This document shows, one piece after another, positions 17,437 through 25,544 of a stretch of DNA of 64,000 nucleotides (positions within the stretch are counted from its first letter, which is position 1; each line of letters opens with the position of its first letter). The notes beneath the pieces were generated by a model. The model saw only the letters and a list, made by a program, of their open reading frames with translations, was not told the DNA's origin and made no database searches. This DNA comes from an uncultured Acidimicrobiales bacterium (GTDB taxonomy: Bacteria > Actinomycetota > Acidimicrobiia > Acidimicrobiales > SZUA-35), in NCBI GenBank assembly GCA_937922785.1, contig CALAJQ010000012.1, forward strand, positions 246,552 to 310,551, written 5' to 3'. The translations under genes were made by a program, and so were the position numbers.

Positions 17437-18582
17437 ATGCGTGCCGATGCGAGTTTCACAATGACCACCGAGATTCAGCACAGCGTAGTTCAAACTCCGG
17501 TCCCAGATGCGGGCGTCAAGCGGGCTAAGGCATTTCTGCTCGGTGCGTTTTTGTTGAGCATTTCTTTTGTGATCGCCGTTGGTTTCATCGTAAAGACCGA
17601 CAAAGCAGCCCTGATGCCAGGTTCGGCTCGCGACACAGAGGCGCTTGTATCGGTGTCAGGTCTAGAGACCTTTCCTAGCGATGGCGAGATCTTCTATACG
17701 ACGGTCCGAGTCCGGGTGAACCTCTCATTTTGGGAAGATATTTGGTACTCGCGAAACGATGAGATCCAAATCATCGAGTCTCAAGCTGTTCTTGGCGACC
17801 GCACTCAAGATGAGAACCGGGAACGGAACTTAGTTCTCATGGCCGATTCGAAGAGCATTGCAGTTGCTGTTGCCTTAGAGGAATTGGGTTACGACGCGCT
17901 AGGCAGCTCGGGCATCTGGATCGGCGGTATCAGCGAAGGTGAAGCCGCCGACGGAGTGTTCGAGATAGGCGACGTGATCGTTGCTCTCAATGGCGAGTCA
18001 CTAGTTACCTCAACCGGATTGATCGAAAGCCTCAGGGGTTTCTCGCCCGGAGACGAGGTCACCTTTACGGTGCAGCAGGCCGAAAGCGGGGACCCAGAAG
18101 ACATCACTGTTGTTCTCGGATCCCACCCAGATGACTCCAACCGAGGCTTCTTGGGAGTGTCTCCTCAGGACGTTCTGTTCGTCGACCCCGATATCGGCGT
18201 TGACGTAATGATCGACTCTGGCGAAGTTGGTGGCCCCTCAGCTGGGTTGGCCTTCACCCTGGCAGTGCTCGACAACCTGACCGAAGGCGAGCTGACAGGA
18301 GGCTTGGACCTCGCGGTAACTGGAACCATTGCGGCGGACGGTTCGGTAGGTCCAGTAGGCGGCGTTGCACAAAAGGCGGCTGCGGTAAGAGACCTCGGAC
18401 TCAAGACCTTCATTGTCCCAGCATCGTTGGGTGAAGATGTCATCAAAGAAGTGAGAGATGTTGTTGATGGCGAGGTGGAGATCATCCCTGTCAGTACGCT
18501 CGAAGAAGCGTTAACGGCCTTGGCCGGACTAGGCGGAGACACCGAAGCGGTTGAAAAATTCGCGGCGGCGAACACAAACTGA
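17437..18582 (+). CDS. Membrane-anchored PDZ/Lon-like (S16) protease, YlbL type
   Basis: A 381-residue protein with a transmembrane helix at about residues 32-52, a PDZ domain (about 150-230; GISEGEAADGVFEIGDVIVALNG) and a C-terminal Lon-type proteolytic domain (about 240-370). The Ser-Lys dyad is visible: S268 in GGPSAGLAF and K313 in GGVAQKAAAV, a 45-residue spacing close to that of Lon. There is no ATPase domain, so this is the YlbL-type ATP-independent form. ATG 17437 is taken as the start; ATG 17461 is equally possible and would leave more room for divergent promoters. The substrate is unknown. Confidence 0.9.
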   Translation: MRADASFTMTTEIQHSVVQTPVPDAGVKRAKAFLLGAFLLSISFVIAVGFIVKTDKAALMPGSARDTEALVSVSGLETFPSDGEIFYTTVRVRVNLSFWEDIWYSRNDEIQIIESQAVLGDRTQDENRERNLVLMADSKSIAVAVALEELGYDALGSSGIWIGGISEGEAADGVFEIGDVIVALNGESLVTSTGLIESLRGFSPGDEVTFTVQQAESGDPEDITVVLGSHPDDSNRGFLGVSPQDVLFVDPDIGVDVMIDSGEVGGPSAGLAFTLAVLDNLTEGELTGGLDLAVTGTIAADGSVGPVGGVAQKAAAVRDLGLKTFIVPASLGEDVIKEVRDVVDGEVEIIPVSTLEEALTALAGLGGDTEAVEKFAAANTN

Positions 18583-18637
18583 TCTGATGGCGTCCTTTAG
18601 CGTGCCTACGCGCGGTTCCGCATCTAGGATCTAGCCC

Positions 18638-21600
18638 ATGTCTGTCGTTGATCCATTCCTCGATCCCGAGAATATTGCTACCAAAGACTTCACGTCCAAG
18701 CGCAAGGGTTATGACCAGGACGAGGTGAGGGCCTACCTGCGAAGACTGGCCGAGGCTGCCAACAAGAACGTCAACGGAGACGACAGCTCTGAACTGCAGG
18801 CCCAGAACGACCGCTTGCTGGCTGAGATCGCCGAGATGCGGGAGCGTCTAGAAGAGGCAGGCGCAAACAACGACGAAGAGGGCGTGCACGTCACAAACCT
18901 CATTACTGCCGAAACCACGATGGTGATTGACGCAGCCCGCGCCGCGGCGGCGGAGATCCTGCGCAAGGCCGAAGCTGAAAGCGCTCGCAGGCGCAGGGAG
19001 CTCAACGAGCTAGAGCAACGCGTTGAGGCTGAAGTCAGCGAAAAGCGGACCAACGTTGCCGAAGAGGCCGCTCGCATCCGACGTGAAGTCAAAAGCGAAG
19101 TCAACCAATTGCGCACGCAGGTGGAAGACGAGACCACGCTGGCCCGCAACAAGGCCGACGAGTACGCCTCAACTACCCGCAGCCAAGCGCAGGAGTTCTT
19201 GCGAACCCGCACCGAAGAAGCTGAGAGCTTTCACGAGACTCGGACTAAGGCCGCCACTACCGAGACAGCTGCGTTAAGGTCCGAAGCCGAAGAGGCGGCG
19301 GAGAACGTGCGCCGCGCCGCTACAGAAGCTGCAGCCACGATGCGTCGCGAGGCTGAAGAAGAGTCGGTGGCAATGGTTAGGGCTGCCGAAGAAGAGGCGG
19401 CACAGCTAAGAGCCAAAGCTCACGCCGAATCAGAAGAAGCAAAGACTGCGACTGCCGAGCTCAGAGCTGGCGCTGCGGAGCTGTCTGCCCGCCTCAAAGA
19501 ACAAGCCCAGGCTGACGCAGAGGCCGCAGGCGTAGAGCTACGCAACGAAGCCCGTCTGATGATCACCGAGGCAAAGACCCTACGGGAGAGGATTCTTGCC
19601 GACCTCGTGAAGCGTCGCCGTGTCGCTCGCCAGCAACTTGATCAGGCCCGTGCTGCCAGGGACCGTCTTGCCCGCTCGTTGGAAGAGGTTCGTCGCAAGT
19701 TGGACGAAGCTACCGGTGAACTCGAAATGGCAGTACCGGAAGCTCGGGCCGCAATGGACCGAGTTGGAACAGTGGGTAACGAAGCCGACGATCCAGCTGA
19801 AGTTGCTTCGCTGATCAAGGCGCTTGATCATCCGCGGCCCGATCGTGACGAGCTGGACACGCTCGAACCAATTCCAGAGAAGCACGATCGTTCTGCAGAA
19901 AACCTAGACCTGGCCAACGATGGCGTGGCGGTCTCAGAGACTGAGTTTGATTCGATTCCGCTTGAAGAGGTGCCGGTTGTCGATGACGACAACGAGGGCA
20001 ATGGCGAGCACCACGAACTGCCTACTGCCGCAATTGCTGTCCCCAAGCCAGAACCCGAACCAGTTGAACTTGAGGCCTCAGATCTAGACGGTGTCGACCT
20101 CGATGTCTCTTCCGAGAGCGAGTCCAAACTGGATGTTGAGCTGGAACAAGATCTCCAGACAGACACAGACACAGACACAGACACCGGGACGAAGCTTGAA
20201 GCAGAGCCCGAACCTGATGTTGATGCGCCAGCAGTTGAAACAACCGATCTCGACCCAAGCGATCTTGATTCCGAACCATTTGGTGACATCGTCGATGAGT
20301 CTGACAGCGATCTGTCAGACCCTGACTTTGATTTGGAGCCTGAACCCCAGGCCACTCGCAGCCTCTTTGCCGGCAAGACTGACGCTGAAGTTCCGGCTCC
20401 AGCTGAAGTAATCCACGAGGCTCCGATGGCTTCCATTTTTGGGACGCCCGAGACAGCCCAAGACATCAGTGATTCTGTTGAAAATGCTTCGGTTGAGGCC
20501 AAGAGCTCCCGCTTGACCGAGGGCCTGTTTGGAATGCCACTCGGTGGGAAAGAAGCTGAAGCCCAGACGGTTGCCTCTACCGAAACCGACCCTGAGCCGG
20601 AGTCAGCGACGCAGCCAGAACCAGAAGTTATCGAGCCAGAGCCAGAGCCAGAGCCAGAGCTTGAGCCAGAGCTTGAACCAGAGCCGGAGCTTGAGACTGA
20701 GCTCGATGCTGAGCACGAGACAGGGTCAGAGGCCGTCGATGAGCTTGAAATCCAGCCTGAGTTTGAGCTGGAAACAGAAGCTGAGCCTGAGCTTGAACCA
20801 GAGAGCTTGCAGGAAGACGTCCAGCAGGCCGAGCTCGGGCAAGAACAGATCCAGCAAGAACAGATCCAGCCTGAGATCGAGCCAGAACCCGAAGTCGCCC
20901 TCGAGCCTGAGCCCGAGCCCGACGAATCAAACATGACAAAGGCTGAGCGTCGCCGAGCCTGGAAGTCAAAGCGACAGGCCGCTACAGGAAGCCTCTTTGG
21001 TCTTCCTGCTGAGGCGCCGGCAGAACCGGCAGAACCGGCCGAGCCAACAGTTGCCCAGACTCCCGATGCCCAGATCGTCTCAGAGCCACCCAGTGGGGGA
21101 GCCGGGCGTGGATTGTTCCGTGAAGCCGCAGCTCCAGCGGCCAGCGCGGAGACTCCCGCCCCGTTTGAGGCCCGAGATTCAGCGTTGGTTCGGATCGGAC
21201 CAGATCTGCGGCGCCGCATGAAACGTGCCTTGGCTGATGATCAGAGCGAGGTGCTTGATGGACTGCGAAGAGGTAAGCGCAAGCTGACCGTCAAAGACTT
21301 GCCAGATCCCGAGGGATCCCGCCAGCGCTTCGCCAAGGCCCTCGAGACGCCGCTGCGCCAGGCGGCTTCAGCAGGAGCAAAATCACTTGGCGGACGGGTC
21401 GATGAGGCTGTCGTAGAGCCACTGGTCGAACGAGTCTCTCGCTCTGTAATGGAGAACGTCCGAAGCCGGGTGTGGGAGTCAGTAACCCAAACCGGCGGTG
21501 GGCGTGAAGAAGTCCTTGAGCCAATACGCTCCCATTACCGAGACATCCGTGCGGCCGAGTTGCCAGTCCTGGCCGAAGACGCCCTTACAGAGGCCTTTGC

Positions 21601-21796
21601 CGTTGGTGCCTATGAATCGGTTCCTGAGGGAAGTTCAGTGAGCTGGGTGCTCGACCCCCGCGAGCCAACGGCAGACCCTGACTGCATTGACAACGCTCAG
21701 ACCTCGCCAGTCTCAAAGCCATCCACCTTTGCCAGCGGTCATCAACTGCCACCCTGTGGCGACCGTTGCCGTTGCCTGGTGCTGCCAGCCACATAA
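18638..21796 (+). CDS. DivIVA-domain coiled-coil protein with acidic linker and MuF-like C-terminus
   Basis: A 1052-residue protein. Residues 5-45 form the DivIVA/Wag31 membrane-targeting domain (FTSKRKGYDQDEVRAYLRRL). Residues 50-370 are a long Ala/Glu/Arg-rich coiled coil. Residues 380-850 are an acidic, disordered linker with (EP)n and (TD)n runs and five short LF motifs (RSLFAGK, SIFGTP, GLFGMP, SLFGLP, RGLFRE near residues 574, 599, 628, 785 and 825). Residues 860-1052 form a folded end with a helix ALTEAFAVGAYESV, then WVLDPREP, DCIDNA and PPCGDRCRCLVLP. This resembles the C-terminal part of phage Mu gpF/SPP1 gp7-type proteins. A polar-growth or division scaffold is likely; the tail function is unknown. 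Confidence 0.88.
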   Translation: MSVVDPFLDPENIATKDFTSKRKGYDQDEVRAYLRRLAEAANKNVNGDDSSELQAQNDRLLAEIAEMRERLEEAGANNDEEGVHVTNLITAETTMVIDAARAAAAEILRKAEAESARRRRELNELEQRVEAEVSEKRTNVAEEAARIRREVKSEVNQLRTQVEDETTLARNKADEYASTTRSQAQEFLRTRTEEAESFHETRTKAATTETAALRSEAEEAAENVRRAATEAAATMRREAEEESVAMVRAAEEEAAQLRAKAHAESEEAKTATAELRAGAAELSARLKEQAQADAEAAGVELRNEARLMITEAKTLRERILADLVKRRRVARQQLDQARAARDRLARSLEEVRRKLDEATGELEMAVPEARAAMDRVGTVGNEADDPAEVASLIKALDHPRPDRDELDTLEPIPEKHDRSAENLDLANDGVAVSETEFDSIPLEEVPVVDDDNEGNGEHHELPTAAIAVPKPEPEPVELEASDLDGVDLDVSSESESKLDVELEQDLQTDTDTDTDTGTKLEAEPEPDVDAPAVETTDLDPSDLDSEPFGDIVDESDSDLSDPDFDLEPEPQATRSLFAGKTDAEVPAPAEVIHEAPMASIFGTPETAQDISDSVENASVEAKSSRLTEGLFGMPLGGKEAEAQTVASTETDPEPESATQPEPEVIEPEPEPEPELEPELEPEPELETELDAEHETGSEAVDELEIQPEFELETEAEPELEPESLQEDVQQAELGQEQIQQEQIQPEIEPEPEVALEPEPEPDESNMTKAERRRAWKSKRQAATGSLFGLPAEAPAEPAEPAEPTVAQTPDAQIVSEPPSGGAGRGLFREAAAPAASAETPAPFEARDSALVRIGPDLRRRMKRALADDQSEVLDGLRRGKRKLTVKDLPDPEGSRQRFAKALETPLRQAASAGAKSLGGRVDEAVVEPLVERVSRSVMENVRSRVWESVTQTGGGREEVLEPIRSHYRDIRAAELPVLAEDALTEAFAVGAYESVPEGSSVSWVLDPREPTADPDCIDNAQTSPVSKPSTFASGHQLPPCGDRCRCLVLPAT
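20158..20184 (+). repeat. GACACA microsatellite inside the DivIVA-like gene
   Basis: About four tandem hexamers (GACACA) encode a Thr-Asp run in the acidic linker. Because the unit is six bases, copy-number change would alter linker length without breaking the frame. Downstream at about 20636-20690, GAGCCA/GAGCTT hexamers encode (EP)n and (EL)n in the same way. Confidence 0.75.
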
Positions 21797-21808
21797 ACCG
21801 CCCGAGCC

Positions 21809-21827
21809 GACTGCCTCCCGGGCAGTC
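21809..21827 (+). terminator. Short GC-rich hairpin between the DivIVA-like and UPF0182 genes
   Basis: GACTGCC (21809-21815) pairs perfectly with GGCAGTC (21821-21827) around a 5-base loop. It lies 12 bp after the DivIVA-like stop and 20 bp before the UPF0182 start. No T-run follows, so it may attenuate or protect mRNA rather than terminate fully. Confidence 0.4.
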
Positions 21828-21847
21828 CGAGGAGTACCCTTCGACCG

Positions 21848-24751
21848 ATGGTCGCAGTGAATCGCAATTCCCCAAATGTGTCTCGGCTGCGGACACCGCT
21901 ACTGATTCTGTTCGGTGTTGTTTTTGTTCTGTTCCTAAGCGGCAGCGGCATAGCGAAGCTTTACACCGACTTCCTGTTCTTTGATCGGCTCAACCTTGCC
22001 TCAGTCTGGCGGGGAATCCTGGCCATTCAGTCGGTACTAGTTGTCCTGTTCGCGCTGGTCTTTTTTGCGATTCTCTACGGAAACCTCTACTTCGCTGATC
22101 GGTCATCGTCGCGTCTGGCGCGGGCCGAGTCAGCCGAAGAAGAGCTTGTAGAGCGCTACAGAGAGCTGATCGGGCCCCACAGTCGAAAAGTTCGCCTTAG
22201 CGTCTCAACTGTTCTTGCCCTGCTTGTTGGATTGCGCACTGCCGCCGAATGGGATCGTTGGATTCTGTTTCGCAATGCCGGTGATTTTGGCTGGACCGAC
22301 CCACTCTTTGGCCGTGACGCCGCCTTCTATGTTTTCCGGCTGCCGTTCTGGACGTTCCTAACAGACTGGTTCACAACCGCTTTGCTGTTTGCCCTTATTG
22401 CGGTTGCGATTGTCTACTACCTGAACGGTTCGCTTCGACCAGCCAAGGCCGACGCCACTGATGCAGTCAAGATTCACATGTCTGTTTTGTTGGCCGGACT
22501 TGCTGCCTTGAGGGCCGTTTCTTACTGGTTGGACCGATTTGAGCTGGTGAACTCCAGCCGAGGTTTGGTTGATGGCGCGCTTGCCACCGACGTAGAGATC
22601 CAGCTGCCAGCTCTCAACCTCCTGATCATAATTTCGCTGTTCGGAGCCGCGCTGTTTGTGGCCAACATCTGGCGCCCAGGATGGGGCCTACCCATCGCCG
22701 CCGTTGCCTTGTGGGCGGTAAGCCACGTTGTGGTCGGCGCAATCTTCCCCGCCTTGTACCAGCGGCTTCGAGTTGAGCCGGTCCAGTCAAGCCGCGAGAT
22801 CGAGTTCATCGATGACAACATCGAGGCGACACGGTTTGGTTTCGGAATCGATCCAGATTCGCTGGAGACCAGAACCTTCGAATACGACGACCAGCTGACC
22901 TCGTCCCAAGTTACGGGCAACGCAGACATCTTTGATCGAACCCTGATTGTGGATCCTCGACTGGCCCTAGAGGCCTTTGGGCGCCAGCAGGGCGAGCGCA
23001 GCTACTACCAGTTTGCTGAACAAGCAATTGACGTTGACCGCTATGAGATCGACGGTGACATGCGGTCGGTGCTGCTCAGTGTCCGAGGCCTCGAGGTCGA
23101 TGAGGCACCTCCGTCGTGGGAAGATCAGCACGTCGTTTACACCCACGGCTACGGCGTTGCAGTGGCTCGGGGCGATCAAGCTTCTGATGACGGTTTGCCC
23201 GAGTACCTCGTTGAGGGCATCGGCGATGCAGAGAGGCAAGACGACGCGTTTGGTGTGGAACTCACACAGCCCCGTATCTACTTTGGCGAAGACTTCCCGG
23301 GCTACGCGGTAGTTCAAGCCGACGGACGAGATGAGCTCGATTTCCCTTCGGCCAGCAGTCGTGTCGACTCCGACACCGAAGATGCGGGTGAGACTCGCTA
23401 CGTTGGCGACGGCGCAGTTGGCATGGGCGGGATTGTTCGCAGACTTGCGTTCTCGCTTCGCTTCCAAGAGCTCAACCCTCTGATTTCGGGGTTCATAGGG
23501 TCCGAAACCGAAGTCATCTACAACCGTGACGTCGAGGAACGAGTTCGTTTGGTCGCTCCGTTCCTTAGCTTCGATTCCGATCCCTACCCAGTAGTTATCG
23601 ATGGCGGAATCAAATGGGTCATAGACGCTTACACCACAACCGATCGGTTCCCGTACGCTCAGCAGGTCAGCACGTCTTCATTTGACGACAATTCCGATCT
23701 TCGCAGTGGCTACAACTACGTCCGCAACTCGGTCAAAGCCGTTGTTGACGCTTACGACGGTGACGTCACCATGTACGTCGTTGACGAACAGGACCCGATT
23801 GCAGCTGCGTACGCCAAGGCCTTCCCCGACCTCTTCACTTCGAGGGAGGATCTCAGCCCCGAGCTAGAAGCGCACTTCCGCTATCCGGTTGATCTGTTCT
23901 CGGTTCAGACTGACATGCTTGACACCTACCAAGTCACCGAACCTCGTTCGTTCCTGCAGAATGACTCTGCATGGAGCGTTGCCACTCAGCCTGATGGCAA
24001 TGCAGCACAAGACGCCCAGACCACCGCAACGCCGATGCGGCCTCAGTACGCCACCACCCGCTTACCGGGGGAGGATGATGTTGAGTTCGTAATAATGAGG
24101 GCCTTTGTCCCCGAGATTGGCCGTACCAACGCCAGTACGAATCGACCTGAGGTGACAGCGTTTGTCTATGGTCGTTCCGACCCAGGTAAAGCTTCAAAGC
24201 TTGTCATGTACAAGTTCCCTCAAGGCCAGCTTTCCGCCCCCGACTTCGTTGACTCCGACATCAAAAAGGATGACAAGATTTCAGCGGTAATCACGCCGCT
24301 AAGCCTCCAGGGTTCGAAGGTCTTGTTTGGCGAGATGGTGCCGCTCTTGGTTGAGAACACAGTTGTGTACGTGCGGCCAATGTATGTCAAGGCTGATACC
24401 AACAACGGTCTCCCCGAGTTGAACCGAATTATTGCTGTGAACGGCAGTCGAATCGCTATGGGATTCACACTGGAAGAGGCACTAAATGGGGTTGTGATTG
24501 ACCCCGGCTTTGTTCCGCCCGGTCAGGTTCCAGACCCCGATGATCCTCCGGCCACCAACTTCGATGACCTAAGTGTTGCCGAACTCACCAATCGCGCCGC
24601 CGAGCTTCTGGAAGCGGCCAACCTGGCCGAGGCGAACGAAGACCAGGCCGAGGCCGCCAGGCTTCGAGCTGCAGCGGCTGACGCAATCGCCCGTCTGCAA
24701 GAGGTGCTTGGAATTGATACTGGCTCCACCCAGGACTCCGGCGAAGCTTAA
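21848..24751 (+). CDS. UPF0182 family integral membrane protein
   Basis: A 967-residue protein typical of the actinobacterial UPF0182 (COG1615) family. The N-terminal third has about seven transmembrane helices (residues 15-300). A large exported soluble region follows (about 310-880) and contains family-like motifs such as GGIVRRLAFSLRF, PFLSFDSDPYPVV, NYVRNSVKAVVDAYDG and the FVPEIGRTNAS segment. The last 60 residues form a Glu/Ala coiled tail (AANLAEANEDQAEAARLRAA). The function is unknown for the family. It starts at ATG 21848 with GAGGAG 13 bases upstream. Confidence 0.92.
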   Translation: MVAVNRNSPNVSRLRTPLLILFGVVFVLFLSGSGIAKLYTDFLFFDRLNLASVWRGILAIQSVLVVLFALVFFAILYGNLYFADRSSSRLARAESAEEELVERYRELIGPHSRKVRLSVSTVLALLVGLRTAAEWDRWILFRNAGDFGWTDPLFGRDAAFYVFRLPFWTFLTDWFTTALLFALIAVAIVYYLNGSLRPAKADATDAVKIHMSVLLAGLAALRAVSYWLDRFELVNSSRGLVDGALATDVEIQLPALNLLIIISLFGAALFVANIWRPGWGLPIAAVALWAVSHVVVGAIFPALYQRLRVEPVQSSREIEFIDDNIEATRFGFGIDPDSLETRTFEYDDQLTSSQVTGNADIFDRTLIVDPRLALEAFGRQQGERSYYQFAEQAIDVDRYEIDGDMRSVLLSVRGLEVDEAPPSWEDQHVVYTHGYGVAVARGDQASDDGLPEYLVEGIGDAERQDDAFGVELTQPRIYFGEDFPGYAVVQADGRDELDFPSASSRVDSDTEDAGETRYVGDGAVGMGGIVRRLAFSLRFQELNPLISGFIGSETEVIYNRDVEERVRLVAPFLSFDSDPYPVVIDGGIKWVIDAYTTTDRFPYAQQVSTSSFDDNSDLRSGYNYVRNSVKAVVDAYDGDVTMYVVDEQDPIAAAYAKAFPDLFTSREDLSPELEAHFRYPVDLFSVQTDMLDTYQVTEPRSFLQNDSAWSVATQPDGNAAQDAQTTATPMRPQYATTRLPGEDDVEFVIMRAFVPEIGRTNASTNRPEVTAFVYGRSDPGKASKLVMYKFPQGQLSAPDFVDSDIKKDDKISAVITPLSLQGSKVLFGEMVPLLVENTVVYVRPMYVKADTNNGLPELNRIIAVNGSRIAMGFTLEEALNGVVIDPGFVPPGQVPDPDDPPATNFDDLSVAELTNRAAELLEAANLAEANEDQAEAARLRAAAADAIARLQEVLGIDTGSTQDSGEA

Positions 24752-24805
24752 GCATCTGTTCAGGTTGTGCGGGAACTATCCGCGGTCGCTTAGTGTTCAT
24801 TGGGT

Positions 24806-25459
24806 ATGAGCTTTTTCAGAAGAGATGTATCAAACATCGAAGTACCTACCGCAGAGCAGTGTCTGCCTGGTCGCGAGACCCCGGTTGCTGTGCCTGACGC
24901 CCACTATGTAAACGGCAATCCACTTGTTGGGCCGTTTCCCGACGGGATGGAAACACTCGTCGTCGGGATGGGTTGTTTTTGGGGCGCAGAAAGATTCTTC
25001 TGGCAAATGGACGGCGTCTACACCACAGCTGCGGGTTACGCGGGCGGGACCACGCCTAATCCGACCTATGAAGAGACTTGCACTGGCATGACCGGTCACA
25101 CTGAGGCAGTCCTAGTTGTGTTCGATCCGGCCGAGGTCTCACTAGATGAGCTTTTTGCGGTGTTTTGGGAGAACCACGACGCCACAACCCCGAACCGTCA
25201 GGGCAACGACATGGGTACTCAATACCGGTCAGCCATCTTGGCGAACTCGCCTGCGCAATTGGCAGCGGCGGAAGCCAGCCGTGACCGTTACCAGGCGTTA
25301 CTGACCGAGAAGGGCTTCGGAGAGATCTCCACCGAGATCGCGTTGTTGGGTGATTTGGACCATAACTGGTATTACGCCGAGGATTATCACCAACAATATT
25401 TGGCCAAAAATCCGGGCGGATACTGCAATCACGGATTCTGTCAGGTGCAATATTCCTGA
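24806..25459 (+). CDS. msrA: Peptide methionine sulfoxide reductase MsrA
   Basis: Reduces methionine-S-sulfoxide in proteins, using thioredoxin. The 217-residue protein has the catalytic cysteine in [13 protein letters not shown], the GYAGG motif and the Glu/Tyr pocket residues of MsrA ([15 protein letters not shown]). Two more cysteines sit at the C-terminus in [10 protein letters not shown], where recycling cysteines are found. ATG 24806 is chosen; a TTG two codons upstream (24800) is also in frame. It is a stand-alone gene, and no msrB lies in the window. Confidence 0.95.
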   Translation: MSFFRRDVSNIEVPTAEQCLPGRETPVAVPDAHYVNGNPLVGPFPDGMETLVVGMGCFWGAERFFWQMDGVYTTAAGYAGGTTPNPTYEETCTGMTGHTEAVLVVFDPAEVSLDELFAVFWENHDATTPNRQGNDMGTQYRSAILANSPAQLAAAEASRDRYQALLTEKGFGEISTEIALLGDLDHNWYYAEDYHQQYLAKNPGGYCNHGFCQVQYS

Positions 25460-25501
25460 TTAGGCCTTTTCACCCCTCAGAGTGGGTGGTAAATTCCCCC
25501 G

Positions 25502-25528
25502 AGTGACGCCGCGGAGGGTGGCGCCACT
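25502..25528 (+). promoter_or_regulatory. Leader hairpin before the giant gene
   Basis: AGTGACGCC (25502-25510) and GGCGCCACT (25520-25528) can pair with one mismatch around a 9-base loop; the right arm also contains the 10-bp palindrome GTGGCGCCAC. It is followed by a purine-rich ribosome site (GGGGGG) directly before ATG 25545. It could be a leader structure or a protein-binding palindrome. Confidence 0.35.
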
Positions 25529-25544
25529 TTGATTTGGGGGGAAA

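Noticed and set aside
19828..21219. A 463-codon minus-strand ORF rich in Ser/Gly
   Set aside because: It is antisense to the acidic GAG/CCA-rich linker of the DivIVA-like gene; the low-complexity composition removes stop codons, and there is no start context or fold.
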